Assembly (NCBI GenBank): GCA_016790225.1
Contig: JAEUOZ010000070.1
Location: forward strand, 1 to 22,747
Reading direction: 5' to 3'
DNA length: 22,747 bases
DNA from: Rubrivivax sp.
GTDB taxonomy: Bacteria > Pseudomonadota > Gammaproteobacteria > Burkholderiales > Burkholderiaceae
Position numbers and translations under genes: made by a program. This document shows positions 8,408-15,891 of this stretch, piece after piece. The number at the start of each line of letters is the position of its first letter. The first letter of the stretch is position 1. The notes below the pieces were generated by a model. It was not told where the DNA came from. It searched no databases and worked only from the letters and a program-made list of their open reading frames with translations.

Positions 8408-11164
8408 TCAGCTGCGCGTGGCCGAGCCTTCAGTCAGCAGCGAAGCCGTCGACCCGGGATCCGACCCCGCGGCCGGGCGCAGCACGGCAAAGAAGGCCGG
8501 CAAGGCCAGCAGGTAGGCCCAGCCCGCGATGCTGAGCACGGTGCCCAGCCCGAAGCCCGTGGCAACCAGCGGCACGGCGGCCGCGCCGATGACCGAGAAG
8601 CAGCCGTTGACGCCCCAGGCCCAGACCAGCATCGGCTGCTTGTTCAGCCGCGCCAGCCAGGCCATGGCCATGGGCATCGGAAAGCCCATCAGGAAGGCCG
8701 GCGGCGCGATCAGTGCAAAGCACAGCAGCAGGCGCAGGCCGTAGGGCACGCCGCCGATCAGATCCAGCACCGGATCCAGGAACCAGGCGTAGCCCAGCAG
8801 CATCGCGCCGATGGCCACGAAGACGATCGGCATGGCCTGCCGCGCGCGATCCTGGAAGCGCTCCGACACGTAGCTGCCCAGGCCCGAGAACACCAGCATG
8901 CCGGTGATCAGCACCGACGCCGACACCGTGGCATTGCTCAAGGCCAGCACGAAGTGGGCGATCAGGCCCACCTCCACCAGGATGTAGCCCAGGCCCAGGC
9001 AGGCGAAATAGACCAGCGTGAGCGCCTTGCCGGGGTAGGCATGGAAGATCGTGCGCCAGCCGAAGACCAGCGGCAGCAGCACCAGCACGGCCGCCGCGGC
9101 CGCGGCCAGCGCCAGTGTGGCCCACAGCAGCAGGGTGCCCCACTCGTCCTGCAGCAGTTCCAGGCGGTCGGTCACATGCGGCAGATCGGCCGGTTTGACG
9201 TAGGCCGCAAAGTAGGGTCGGTCATTGCTCAGCTCGCGGGCATCAAAGACGTAGCGCTGCGCCATCTCCGGCCAGCCCCCGAGGATCAGCGCATTCCAGG
9301 CCAGACGCGCCAGTTGCGTCGACGGCAGGGGCTGAGCGGGTGACTCAGCGCCGCGTGATGCGCCGTCGGGCAAAGCACCCTGCAGGCCTTCGGCCTCGTC
9401 GTCCGGCCCGGGGCCGGCGGCCGAGGGCGTGTCGGCCGCTGCCATCGCCCCGGCTGCAGCGGAAGCACCCGGCGGCGCGGGCGCCGCCTGCGCCAGGCCG
9501 GCGCCACCCGCGGATGCCGTCGGCGGCGGCGCGGCCGAGAAGATCTGCTCGCGGTAGGCGCGCAGCAGCTCCTCGGCCCCGGCGCGGTTGACCGGCAGCC
9601 CGAGGGCGTAGATGACGTCGAAGGACAGCGCCGCGCTGTGCTCGTTCAAACGGTCGAGTTCAGCGGCGCTGAAGCCGCCACGCTTGTACAGCACCGTGGT
9701 GGTGGACAGGTAGCTGGAGACGGCATAGAAGCTGCCCTGCAGCGCCTGCGGATCCAGATCGCGCGCGGCGGCCACGAGCGTGGCATAGAGCTTGAGCACC
9801 GACTTGGGCGGCTCCTCCTTGTTCCACAGCGTGACCGAGAGGATGCCGCCCGGCGCCAGCGCGCGCAGGTAGCTGGCAAAGGCCTCGCGTGTGTAGGCGA
9901 ATTTCTCCACCACCGCAAAGCCGCCCGGGCTGGACAGCCCCGCCGAATCGGCCAGGCTCAGGTCGATCACGTCGTAGCGCTGCGCCGTGCGCGACAGGTG
10001 CAGTCGGCCATCGATCTCCACCAGCTTCACGCGCGGATCGTGCAGGATGTCGCCCGTGAAACGCCGCAGCTCGGGATCCGTGCGGAAGGCCTTGACGATG
10101 GCCGGGTTGCCTTCGGCCACCGTCACCGAGGCCGAGCCCAGGCGCAGCGCCACGGCCGTGGAGATGCCGCCGCCAAACTGCACGACAAAGCTGTTCGGCC
10201 GTTCCTTCAGCAGGTACGGATAGGCCATCGGCAGGTAGCGGAAATAGGCGCTCTGCGATTCGTCCAGCTGGCGCATCACGCCGATCGGGCCGTCGCCATC
10301 GATGTAGAGGCCCAGGTAGGCGTTCTCCGGCACGCTCGGCAGGTTGAAGGCCGCGTTGTCCGACAGCCCCGGCGCAAAGTGCAGGTAGGAGCTGGCGATG
10401 ATCTCCAGCTGCCCGAAGGGCGAGTGATCGGCGTAGACAAGCCGGCTGTCCGGAAACTTGCGCGCGTAGGACACGCCCTTGTAATCGCTCACCGCCAGGC
10501 GCGGTGCATCCAGCCACACCGGCAGCATCAGGTGGGCCGTCAGGCATGACGCGGCGGCCAGCGCCAGGCCGCCCAGCGCGCGCCGCTGGCGCAGCGCGCG
10601 GAACCAGCACGCGCTGCCCAGCGCCCACAGCGTCAGCGGCACCAGGATCAGGTGCTCCGGCGCGAGAAACCACATCGCCGCCAGCAGCAGCAGCCCGCAC
10701 AGGCCCGAGCCCGCCAGATCGGCGAAGTAGAAGCGGCTGAAGCTGGTGCGGGCCCGCAGGAAGACGATGCCCAGGAAAGCGGCCCCGGCCAGGAAAGGCA
10801 GCAGATAGAGCAGGAAGTTGGCCGCCAGGCGCCACTTCTGCGCCGGATCCGCCACCAGGAAGATCGGGTTGAACGGCAGCTGCTGGGCCAGCAGGTGGGC
10901 GCCCACCATCAAGGGCCCGAGCAGCAGCAGCGCGCTGCCGGCCGCGCCGCGCCAGTGCGCGCCGATCCAGCGCGTGGACAGCGCCATCACCGCGCTGCTG
11001 AGGCCGAAGCCGAGCATCGCCAGGCTCACCACCAGCGAGCCGAAGTGGGCCCAGCTGCCCACCGAGAACACGCGCATGATGGTGATCTGCAGCGCGATCA
11101 CCGCGCCGGCCACCAGCGCCACGGCCAGATAGAGCAGGGCGCGCGGGCGCCGACGTCGGCCCAT
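8408..11164 (-). CDS. Polytopic membrane spermidine-synthase-like protein (SAM-fold domain between membrane domains)
   Basis: The 918-residue product has an N-terminal membrane domain (about 10-215, roughly six or seven hydrophobic segments) and then a Rossmann-type spermidine synthase/methyltransferase-like domain (about 225-540). A Pro/Ala/Gly-rich linker covers about 544-615, and a second membrane domain covers about 675-895. Nucleotide-binding features are FGGGISTAV at 330-338, an acidic strand end at Glu351, and YDVIDLSLADSAG at 397-409. True polyamine synthesis is doubtful: the usual catalytic Asp context of SpeE is altered. Membrane-fused SpeE homologues are known in many proteobacteria, but their reaction is mostly undetermined. 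It starts only six bases after the isoaspartyl methyltransferase stop, so the two are almost certainly co-transcribed and possibly translationally coupled. Confidence 0.88.
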   Translation of the reverse strand: MGRRRRPRALLYLAVALVAGAVIALQITIMRVFSVGSWAHFGSLVVSLAMLGFGLSSAVMALSTRWIGAHWRGAAGSALLLLGPLMVGAHLLAQQLPFNPIFLVADPAQKWRLAANFLLYLLPFLAGAAFLGIVFLRARTSFSRFYFADLAGSGLCGLLLLAAMWFLAPEHLILVPLTLWALGSACWFRALRQRRALGGLALAAASCLTAHLMLPVWLDAPRLAVSDYKGVSYARKFPDSRLVYADHSPFGQLEIIASSYLHFAPGLSDNAAFNLPSVPENAYLGLYIDGDGPIGVMRQLDESQSAYFRYLPMAYPYLLKERPNSFVVQFGGGISTAVALRLGSASVTVAEGNPAIVKAFRTDPELRRFTGDILHDPRVKLVEIDGRLHLSRTAQRYDVIDLSLADSAGLSSPGGFAVVEKFAYTREAFASYLRALAPGGILSVTLWNKEEPPKSVLKLYATLVAAARDLDPQALQGSFYAVSSYLSTTTVLYKRGGFSAAELDRLNEHSAALSFDVIYALGLPVNRAGAEELLRAYREQIFSAAPPPTASAGGAGLAQAAPAPPGASAAAGAMAAADTPSAAGPGPDDEAEGLQGALPDGASRGAESPAQPLPSTQLARLAWNALILGGWPEMAQRYVFDARELSNDRPYFAAYVKPADLPHVTDRLELLQDEWGTLLLWATLALAAAAAAVLVLLPLVFGWRTIFHAYPGKALTLVYFACLGLGYILVEVGLIAHFVLALSNATVSASVLITGMLVFSGLGSYVSERFQDRARQAMPIVFVAIGAMLLGYAWFLDPVLDLIGGVPYGLRLLLCFALIAPPAFLMGFPMPMAMAWLARLNKQPMLVWAWGVNGCFSVIGAAAVPLVATGFGLGTVLSIAGWAYLLALPAFFAVLRPAAGSDPGSTASLLTEGSATRS

Positions 11165-11170
11165 CGGTGA

Positions 11171-12061
11171 TCAGCGGTTGTGGGTGCCGCGGATCGCTTC
11201 ACCGTCGAGCTTGGTGAAGGGCACGAAGGGCACGATGCGGCCGTTGTAGATGTCCGAGCGGGCGACGGTGATGGCACCAGCCGCGTTCTGTTCCTTGCGG
11301 ACCTTCAGCACCCGCTGCGCGCCCGGCGGTCCCACCGGGATGACCATGGTCCCGCCCACCTTCAGCTGCTGCAGCAGCGGCGGCGGGATGTGATCGATGC
11401 CGCAGGTCACGATGATCTTGTCGAAAGGCCCGGCTTCGGCCCAGCCGTGGTAGCCGTCGGAGTTGCGGCTGCTGATGGCCTTGAACTCCGTATAGCCGCG
11501 GGCGATGAGGCCGTCATAGACGCCGCGCGTGCGCTCGGCCAGGGGCTTGATGATCTCGATGGTCCAGACCTGGTCGGTGAGGTTGGCCAGGTAGGCCGCC
11601 TGGTAGCCCGATCCGGTGCCGATCTCCAGCACCTTCTCGCCCAGCTTGACGTCGATGACGCTGGTCATGCGGCCCACCAGGTGCGGGCCGGAGATCGTGA
11701 CGCCGAAGCCGATGTCGAGGAAGGCGTGCTCGTAGGCGCGCGCGTGGTTGCGCGGCAGCACGAAGTCTTCACGCGGGGTCATCAGGAAGGCGCGCTGGTT
11801 GCGGGCGTCCCACAGATCCTTGTTCTGGACCAGGCGGCCGAAGCGGGCATAGCGCTCGGCCAGCGGGCCGGGCGCCTCGCCGCGGTGCTTGACCATCCAC
11901 GCGACGAAGCTGGCCGCATCGCCCATGGGCGGCGTGAGGTCGAAGCTGTAGGGCTTGCGCCGGGTCGGCTGTGAGGTCGCGGCGGCCAGCGCCGGGATCA
12001 GGCTGGCGCTGCCGGCGGCAGCCCAGGCGGCAACGGTGGCGAGCGCATGGCGCCGGTGCAT
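11171..12061 (-). CDS. Exported protein-L-isoaspartate O-methyltransferase (PIMT/PCMT family)
   Basis: PIMT uses S-adenosylmethionine to methylate isoaspartyl residues, starting repair of aged proteins; the standard enzyme is cytoplasmic. This 296-residue protein has a PIMT domain at about 65-280. Visible are TPREDFVLP (95-103), GFGVTISGPHLVGRM (118-132, the substrate-loop signature) and the SAM motif VLEIGTGSGYQ (144-154) followed by TIE (167-169). About 65 extra N-terminal residues start MHRRHALATVAAWAAAG and look like a Tat-type signal with an Ala-rich cleavage region near residue 28. The ATG at 12061 has GAGGAG seven bases upstream, which argues that the signal is real and not a mis-called start. 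It lies between a lipoprotein gene and a membrane SAM-fold gene. How SAM would reach an exported enzyme is unexplained. Confidence 0.92.
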   Translation of the reverse strand: MHRRHALATVAAWAAAGSASLIPALAAATSQPTRRKPYSFDLTPPMGDAASFVAWMVKHRGEAPGPLAERYARFGRLVQNKDLWDARNQRAFLMTPREDFVLPRNHARAYEHAFLDIGFGVTISGPHLVGRMTSVIDVKLGEKVLEIGTGSGYQAAYLANLTDQVWTIEIIKPLAERTRGVYDGLIARGYTEFKAISSRNSDGYHGWAEAGPFDKIIVTCGIDHIPPPLLQQLKVGGTMVIPVGPPGAQRVLKVRKEQNAAGAITVARSDIYNGRIVPFVPFTKLDGEAIRGTHNR

Positions 12062-12168
12062 GAACGACTCCTCGGGGCTTGGCGGCCGCCGTGCGTGCCA
12101 AGCCCCGCGAGCCCGACCCCGCGCCGAGTGGCCGGAGCCCGCATTGTCCGCGCTGCGCGCGCCGCTGC

Positions 12169-14340
12169 CTACCAGGGCGCGCCGCGCAGCGAGCCCTGGC
12201 TCAGGTAGAAGACGGCGTCGCCGATCTGCAGGCTGCGGTCGCCCCACAGATCCCAGCCGTTGCTGCCGGGCGGCGCGCCGAGCGCCGGGCGCGGGTTCAG
12301 CGTGCGCGCCAGCGCATCGACGTTGAAGCGGTGCAGCGCCTGCTCGGGCTGCACGCTCTCGTCGCTGAGTGTCAGGCTCATCGGCAGGGCCAGGCGGATC
12401 TGGCTGCCCACGCGGTGGACGTTCAAGCCGTGGGTGCTGAAGTCCAGGGCGGTGCTGCTGCCGCGCGCACCCAGAACCATCGACCGCAGCAGCGCCGGGC
12501 GGCTGGCGTCGCGCACGTCGAAGAGCGCCAGCTTCACGCCCTGCCATTGGCCTTGCGCGCCGACCTCGCGGCCCACGCCCAGCAGCAGGCCATCGCCCAG
12601 CGGCAGCAGGCTGTCGGAGAAGCCGGGGATTTCCAGCTCGCCGGCGATGCGCGGATCGGCCGGATCGGCCAGGTCCAGCACATAGAGCGGATCGATCTGG
12701 CGGAACGTCACCAGGTAGGCGCGCGCGCCGTCGAAGCGCACGCCGTAGAGCTGCTCGTCGGGCTTGCCCAGCGAGGCCGGCCGGCGGCTGTTGGGCAGGG
12801 TGGAGACGACGGCCAGCGTGCGCGCGGCGCTGTCCTCGCGCAGCACGGTCAGCGTGGCGGGCGAAGGTGGCCGGCTGGTGCCGTCGGTGGCGTCGGCCGG
12901 CATGGCCCAGCCCCAGCGGCCCGTGAAGCTGATGACGCGCAGATCACCGTTGTGCTCGCTCAGGCGCAGCGCCATGCGCTGCGCATCCCAGCCCAGGTGG
13001 CCGTTCACCTGCCCGGAGGCGCGGTAGCGGATGTCCAGGCCGCTGAAGGCGAAGCGGTGGATGTCGGTCAGGTGATCGGGCGAGTACTCCAGCCGCCCGT
13101 CGGCAAGCAGGCGCGGCGGCGCCGAGCGTGAGGTCGCCAGGTAGAGATGGCTGGGCGACAGGTACAGCGCGTCCGTCCCGCCCAGGAAGCAGCGGGCCTG
13201 GCGCGCCAGCGTGGGCGAGCCCAGGTCGATGGCCACCAGCGTGGTCAGCGTCAGCGACGCGGAGCTGTTGGCCGGCTGCAGCAGGCAATCGCTCTCGTTC
13301 AGCAGCGGCTGCCAGGCGCCCCCGTCGATGCGCTGGCGCGGCAGCAGATCGGCGGCGCTCATCGCGGCCAGCGCGGCTTCACGTTCGGCGACGCTGGCCG
13401 TGCCCGGCAGCTGATCGGCCGCCACGCGCGGCGAGTGGCTGGTCAGCAGGTACAGCGTCTGACCGACCCGGCGGCTGTTGACGAGGCGGCCTTCGATATC
13501 GATGCGCCGTCCCAGGCTGAGCGTGCCCGGGCCGGCCACATCGGCTGTCTGCACCTGCACGTGCGAGCGCAGCGCAGGACCGGGCCAGATCAGGCTGCCG
13601 GTGATGCAGGCCATGCCCGGCGGGCAGGGTTGCGGCATCGCCACGGGCGTGAAGTGCTCGGACAGCGCGGCGAGCCTGCGGGCCTCGGGTGCGAGCAGCA
13701 GGCCGCGCGGGCTGGGCTGCGTGTCGTCCTGCGGCAAGGCCAGCGCCTGCAGCGGCGTCACGCGGCCGTCCGCGCCCGCCTGGGCGACGAGGATCTGGTG
13801 CGGCGTGCGCGGCGAGCCGGCGCTGCGCAGGCCGTAGGTGTCCAGCGCGTAGAGCACCCGGCCGTCGGTCTTCAGCAGATCGGGCTCGTCCACGCCCGGC
13901 TCCTGCACCAGGGTGCCGGAAAACGCCGGCGCCACCGTGCCGGCATCCGCGGCGGCGCTGGTGGCGCCCAGCGGCACGAGGCTCACATCGCGGTCGATCA
14001 GCGCCGCGGCCGACTGCGCGCGCAGGTCCAGCCGTTGCCGCACCAGGGCGCGCGCCTGCGCCAGCAGCTCGCCCGGACCGGCTGCCTGCAGGCCGCTCTG
14101 CGCCTGCGCCGGAGGCGGCGCTTCGCTGCCGCCTCCGCCGCCGCAGGCGGCCAGCAGCAGCGCGCCCGACATCGCCAGCAGCAGCGCCCAGGCGGGCGCT
14201 GCGCGAGGCCGGGTCGGCGCAAGGTGTCGCGCGGCCGGGCAAGGCCGGGCCGGCGGGGCCTCAGCGCGCTCGGCGGGAGGTGTCGCCCGCGCGCCGGACA
14301 CGGCCGTGGGAGGGGAGGAATGAGCCTTGATCGTGTGCAT
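12169..14340 (-). CDS. Beta-propeller domain lipoprotein
   Basis: This is a predicted envelope lipoprotein. The lipobox LLAAC places the lipidated Cys at residue 66, followed by a Gly run. The remainder matches the 'beta propeller domain' family of secreted proteins, best seen at GVDEPDLLKTDGRVLYAL (149-166), a hallmark of that family, and in repeated strand-turn blocks such as LYVLDLADPADPRIAGELEIPGF. The 723-residue length includes an unusually long 50-residue stretch before the hydrophobic segment. The real start may be internal (for example the GTG at residue 14), but the ATG at 14340 is the only good ATG and fits the promoter upstream. Function is unknown; such propellers usually bind proteins or ligands. 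It is first in a minus-strand series, with the exported methyltransferase starting 107 bases downstream. Confidence 0.85.
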   Translation of the reverse strand: MHTIKAHSSPPTAVSGARATPPAERAEAPPARPCPAARHLAPTRPRAAPAWALLLAMSGALLLAACGGGGGSEAPPPAQAQSGLQAAGPGELLAQARALVRQRLDLRAQSAAALIDRDVSLVPLGATSAAADAGTVAPAFSGTLVQEPGVDEPDLLKTDGRVLYALDTYGLRSAGSPRTPHQILVAQAGADGRVTPLQALALPQDDTQPSPRGLLLAPEARRLAALSEHFTPVAMPQPCPPGMACITGSLIWPGPALRSHVQVQTADVAGPGTLSLGRRIDIEGRLVNSRRVGQTLYLLTSHSPRVAADQLPGTASVAEREAALAAMSAADLLPRQRIDGGAWQPLLNESDCLLQPANSSASLTLTTLVAIDLGSPTLARQARCFLGGTDALYLSPSHLYLATSRSAPPRLLADGRLEYSPDHLTDIHRFAFSGLDIRYRASGQVNGHLGWDAQRMALRLSEHNGDLRVISFTGRWGWAMPADATDGTSRPPSPATLTVLREDSAARTLAVVSTLPNSRRPASLGKPDEQLYGVRFDGARAYLVTFRQIDPLYVLDLADPADPRIAGELEIPGFSDSLLPLGDGLLLGVGREVGAQGQWQGVKLALFDVRDASRPALLRSMVLGARGSSTALDFSTHGLNVHRVGSQIRLALPMSLTLSDESVQPEQALHRFNVDALARTLNPRPALGAPPGSNGWDLWGDRSLQIGDAVFYLSQGSLRGAPW

Positions 14341-14364
14341 GACAGCTTGCCTGGGACATCAAGA

Positions 14365-14383
14365 TGTGGGAAAATATCCCACA
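14365..14383. promoter_or_regulatory. 19-bp palindromic candidate operator in a divergent promoter region
   Basis: TGTGGGAAAATATCCCACA is made of two perfect 7-base arms, TGTGGGA and TCCCACA, around an A+T spacer of five. Its centre (14374) is 34 bases from the minus-strand start at 14340 and 32 bases from the plus-strand start at 14406. This symmetry, and its overlap with the minus-strand -10 region, fit a repressor site controlling both directions. The binding protein is not known; the adjacent DUF6502-type protein is an obvious candidate. Confidence 0.55.
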
Positions 14384-14402
14384 CACACAAGGCCCTCGTC
14401 AA
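14373..14402 (-). promoter_or_regulatory. Candidate sigma-70 promoter for the beta-propeller lipoprotein gene
   Basis: Read on the minus strand, TTGACG (14402-14397) and GATATT (14378-14373) are separated by 18 bases, a fair match to -35 and -10 boxes. Transcription would start near 14366, leaving a leader of about 26 bases before the ATG at 14340. The -10 lies inside the 19-bp palindrome, so protein bound there would block this promoter. Predicted by eye only. Confidence 0.4.
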
Positions 14403-14405
14403 GTC

Positions 14406-15335
14406 ATGGACGATCTCTCCGCCGGTCGATCGCGCCACAGCATCGTGCTGAGTGCGGTGCTGCGCGCGTTGCGCCCGCTGGTGCGGCTGCTGCTGAAACA
14501 CGGCGTCACCTACCCCGAGCTGGCGCAGGCCTTGAAGCCGGTCTTTGTGCAGGCCGCGCGCGAAGAGCTGGCCCAGCGCGGCATGGGCAGCACCGACAGC
14601 GCGATCACGCTGCTGTGCGGCGTGCACCGCAAGGACGTGCGCGAACTCACGCGCGGTGCGGCGGCCGAGGCAGCGGCGCGCGCGCGGGCTCAGCGACCGC
14701 CGCCAGCCGAAGGCACGGACAGTACCCAGGTGATCGACGGCAGCGACGGCAGCGACGGCGCCGATGCCCTTGAAGGCGCGCCAGGCGAAGCCCTGCCGCT
14801 GTCCCTGAGCGGCGAGCTGGTCGGCGCCTGGCTGGCGCTGCCGCGCGCCGATGCGCAGGCGCCGCCGCCCTTGGACCGCGCGGCCTTCGATGCGCTGGCC
14901 AGCCGCCTGAGCCAGGACATCCGGCCACGCGCCTGGCTGGATGAGCTGCAGCGCCTGGGTGTGGTGCAGGCACAGGATGACGGTACGCTGCTGCTGCGCA
15001 AGCAGGGCTTTGCGCCACGCGAGGGTCTGGCCGAGATGGCGCAGCTGATGGCCGACAACCTTGGCGATCACGCCGCCGCGACGGCCGCCAACCTGCAGGG
15101 CGAAGAGAACTTCCTGGAGCAGGCGATGTATGTCGACCGGCTGCGCCCTGAATCCGTGGCCCGCGTGCGGCAGGCCGCGCGCCAGGCCTGGCAGCGCACG
15201 CTCAGGCAGGTGCTGCAGGAAGCCCAGGCCCGCTACGACGAAGACGAGGCCTTGCCGCCCGCCGAGCAGGCCTCACGCAAGCATCGCGCCCGCTTCGGTG
15301 TCTACTTTTTCAGTCAAGAGGATTCTTCATCATGA
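14406..15335 (+). CDS. DUF6502 family protein, putative helix-turn-helix DNA-binding protein
   Basis: The 309-residue product resembles the DUF6502 family of betaproteobacteria. It has a conserved N-terminal helical block at about 10-82 (LRPLVRLLLKHGVTYPELAQALKP, then AITLLCGVHRKDVRELT) that reads like a winged helix-turn-helix. A low-complexity linker with SDGSDGAD repeats lies at about 84-125. A second conserved domain with PRAWLDELQRLGVV follows, and then a helical C-terminal half. No signal peptide or membrane segment is seen, so it should be cytoplasmic. The start at 14406 is preferred; an in-frame ATG at 14364 would translate through the palindrome and give an atypical N-terminus. Its stop overlaps the next gene's start (ATGA), implying translational coupling. 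Family membership is recalled, not searched; a regulatory role is inferred. Confidence 0.8.
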   Translation: MDDLSAGRSRHSIVLSAVLRALRPLVRLLLKHGVTYPELAQALKPVFVQAAREELAQRGMGSTDSAITLLCGVHRKDVRELTRGAAAEAAARARAQRPPPAEGTDSTQVIDGSDGSDGADALEGAPGEALPLSLSGELVGAWLALPRADAQAPPPLDRAAFDALASRLSQDIRPRAWLDELQRLGVVQAQDDGTLLLRKQGFAPREGLAEMAQLMADNLGDHAAATAANLQGEENFLEQAMYVDRLRPESVARVRQAARQAWQRTLRQVLQEAQARYDEDEALPPAEQASRKHRARFGVYFFSQEDSSS

Positions 15336-15850
15336 ATGCCCACCGACCCGCCCGCTGGCCCTTCCTTGCCTGGCTGGGTGCCCTGCTGGCCGGCCTGTGG
15401 CTGGCCGGCTGCGGCCCGGGCGTGGGCGGCACGGGCACGGATTCCGTCGGCGCTGCGATGGCCGAATTTGGCGCGGCCCCGGCGGCCGATTGCCCGGTCT
15501 GCCAGCCCGGCACCTTGCCGGCGGATGCCTCGGCGCTGCGCTTCGTCGGCCCGGCCGCCAGCCTGGCCGTGGTGACCAGCTATCGCCAGCAGTCCGTGGA
15601 ACTGCAGGAGCGCTGCCTGAGCTGGAGCTTCGAGGGAAGCTGGGGCCGCACGGCCGCCGGGCGCGGCGCCTACTACGGGCTGCTGCGCCTGCCCGGCAAC
15701 CTGGATTCGCTGCCGGCGGCGCTGCTCGTCAGCCCGCCGGCGGCCGGACAGCAGACGGTCGAGCTGCGCGATCTGGCCAACCGCCTGCTGCTGGGCCCGG
15801 TCGTTCTGGCGCAGGCCACGGCGACGCCGGGGGCGGCGAGTTGCCGTTAG
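15332..15850 (+). CDS. Small lipoprotein of unknown function
   Basis: The 172-residue product has a classic lipoprotein signal. A basic start (MNAHRPARW) leads into a hydrophobic core and the lipobox LAGC with Cys27, followed by GPGVGGTGT, a Gly-rich tether common after the lipid-bearing Cys in Burkholderiales lipoproteins. The mature part contains CPVC near residue 55 and two further Cys, one in the last residues, so disulfides are possible. It shows no domain I recognise. Its ATG overlaps the stop of the DUF6502-type gene by four bases, so the two are probably made together. It ends convergent with the D-lactate dehydrogenase gene, 41 bases away. Real gene: high confidence; function: unknown. 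Confidence 0.85.
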   Translation: MNAHRPARWPFLAWLGALLAGLWLAGCGPGVGGTGTDSVGAAMAEFGAAPAADCPVCQPGTLPADASALRFVGPAASLAVVTSYRQQSVELQERCLSWSFEGSWGRTAAGRGAYYGLLRLPGNLDSLPAALLVSPPAAGQQTVELRDLANRLLLGPVVLAQATATPGAASCR

Positions 15851-15883
15851 GCGCGTGGGCGGCAGAAATCGGCACCCGCGCCT
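15849..15883. terminator. Candidate bidirectional terminator between convergent genes
   Basis: AGGCGCG (15849-15855) and CGCGCCT (15877-15883) form a perfect 7-bp stem that starts within the lipoprotein stop codon and ends nine bases before the end of the convergent oxidoreductase gene. Two further G-C pairs are possible inside after a bulge. There is no T-run on either strand, so the efficiency is uncertain. Confidence 0.4.
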
Positions 15884-15891
15884 GGCCGGCC

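Noticed and set aside
14364..14405. Upstream ATG start for the DUF6502-type gene
   Set aside because: It would place the palindrome in coding sequence and add residues unlike the family N-terminus; the palindrome reads better as an operator.
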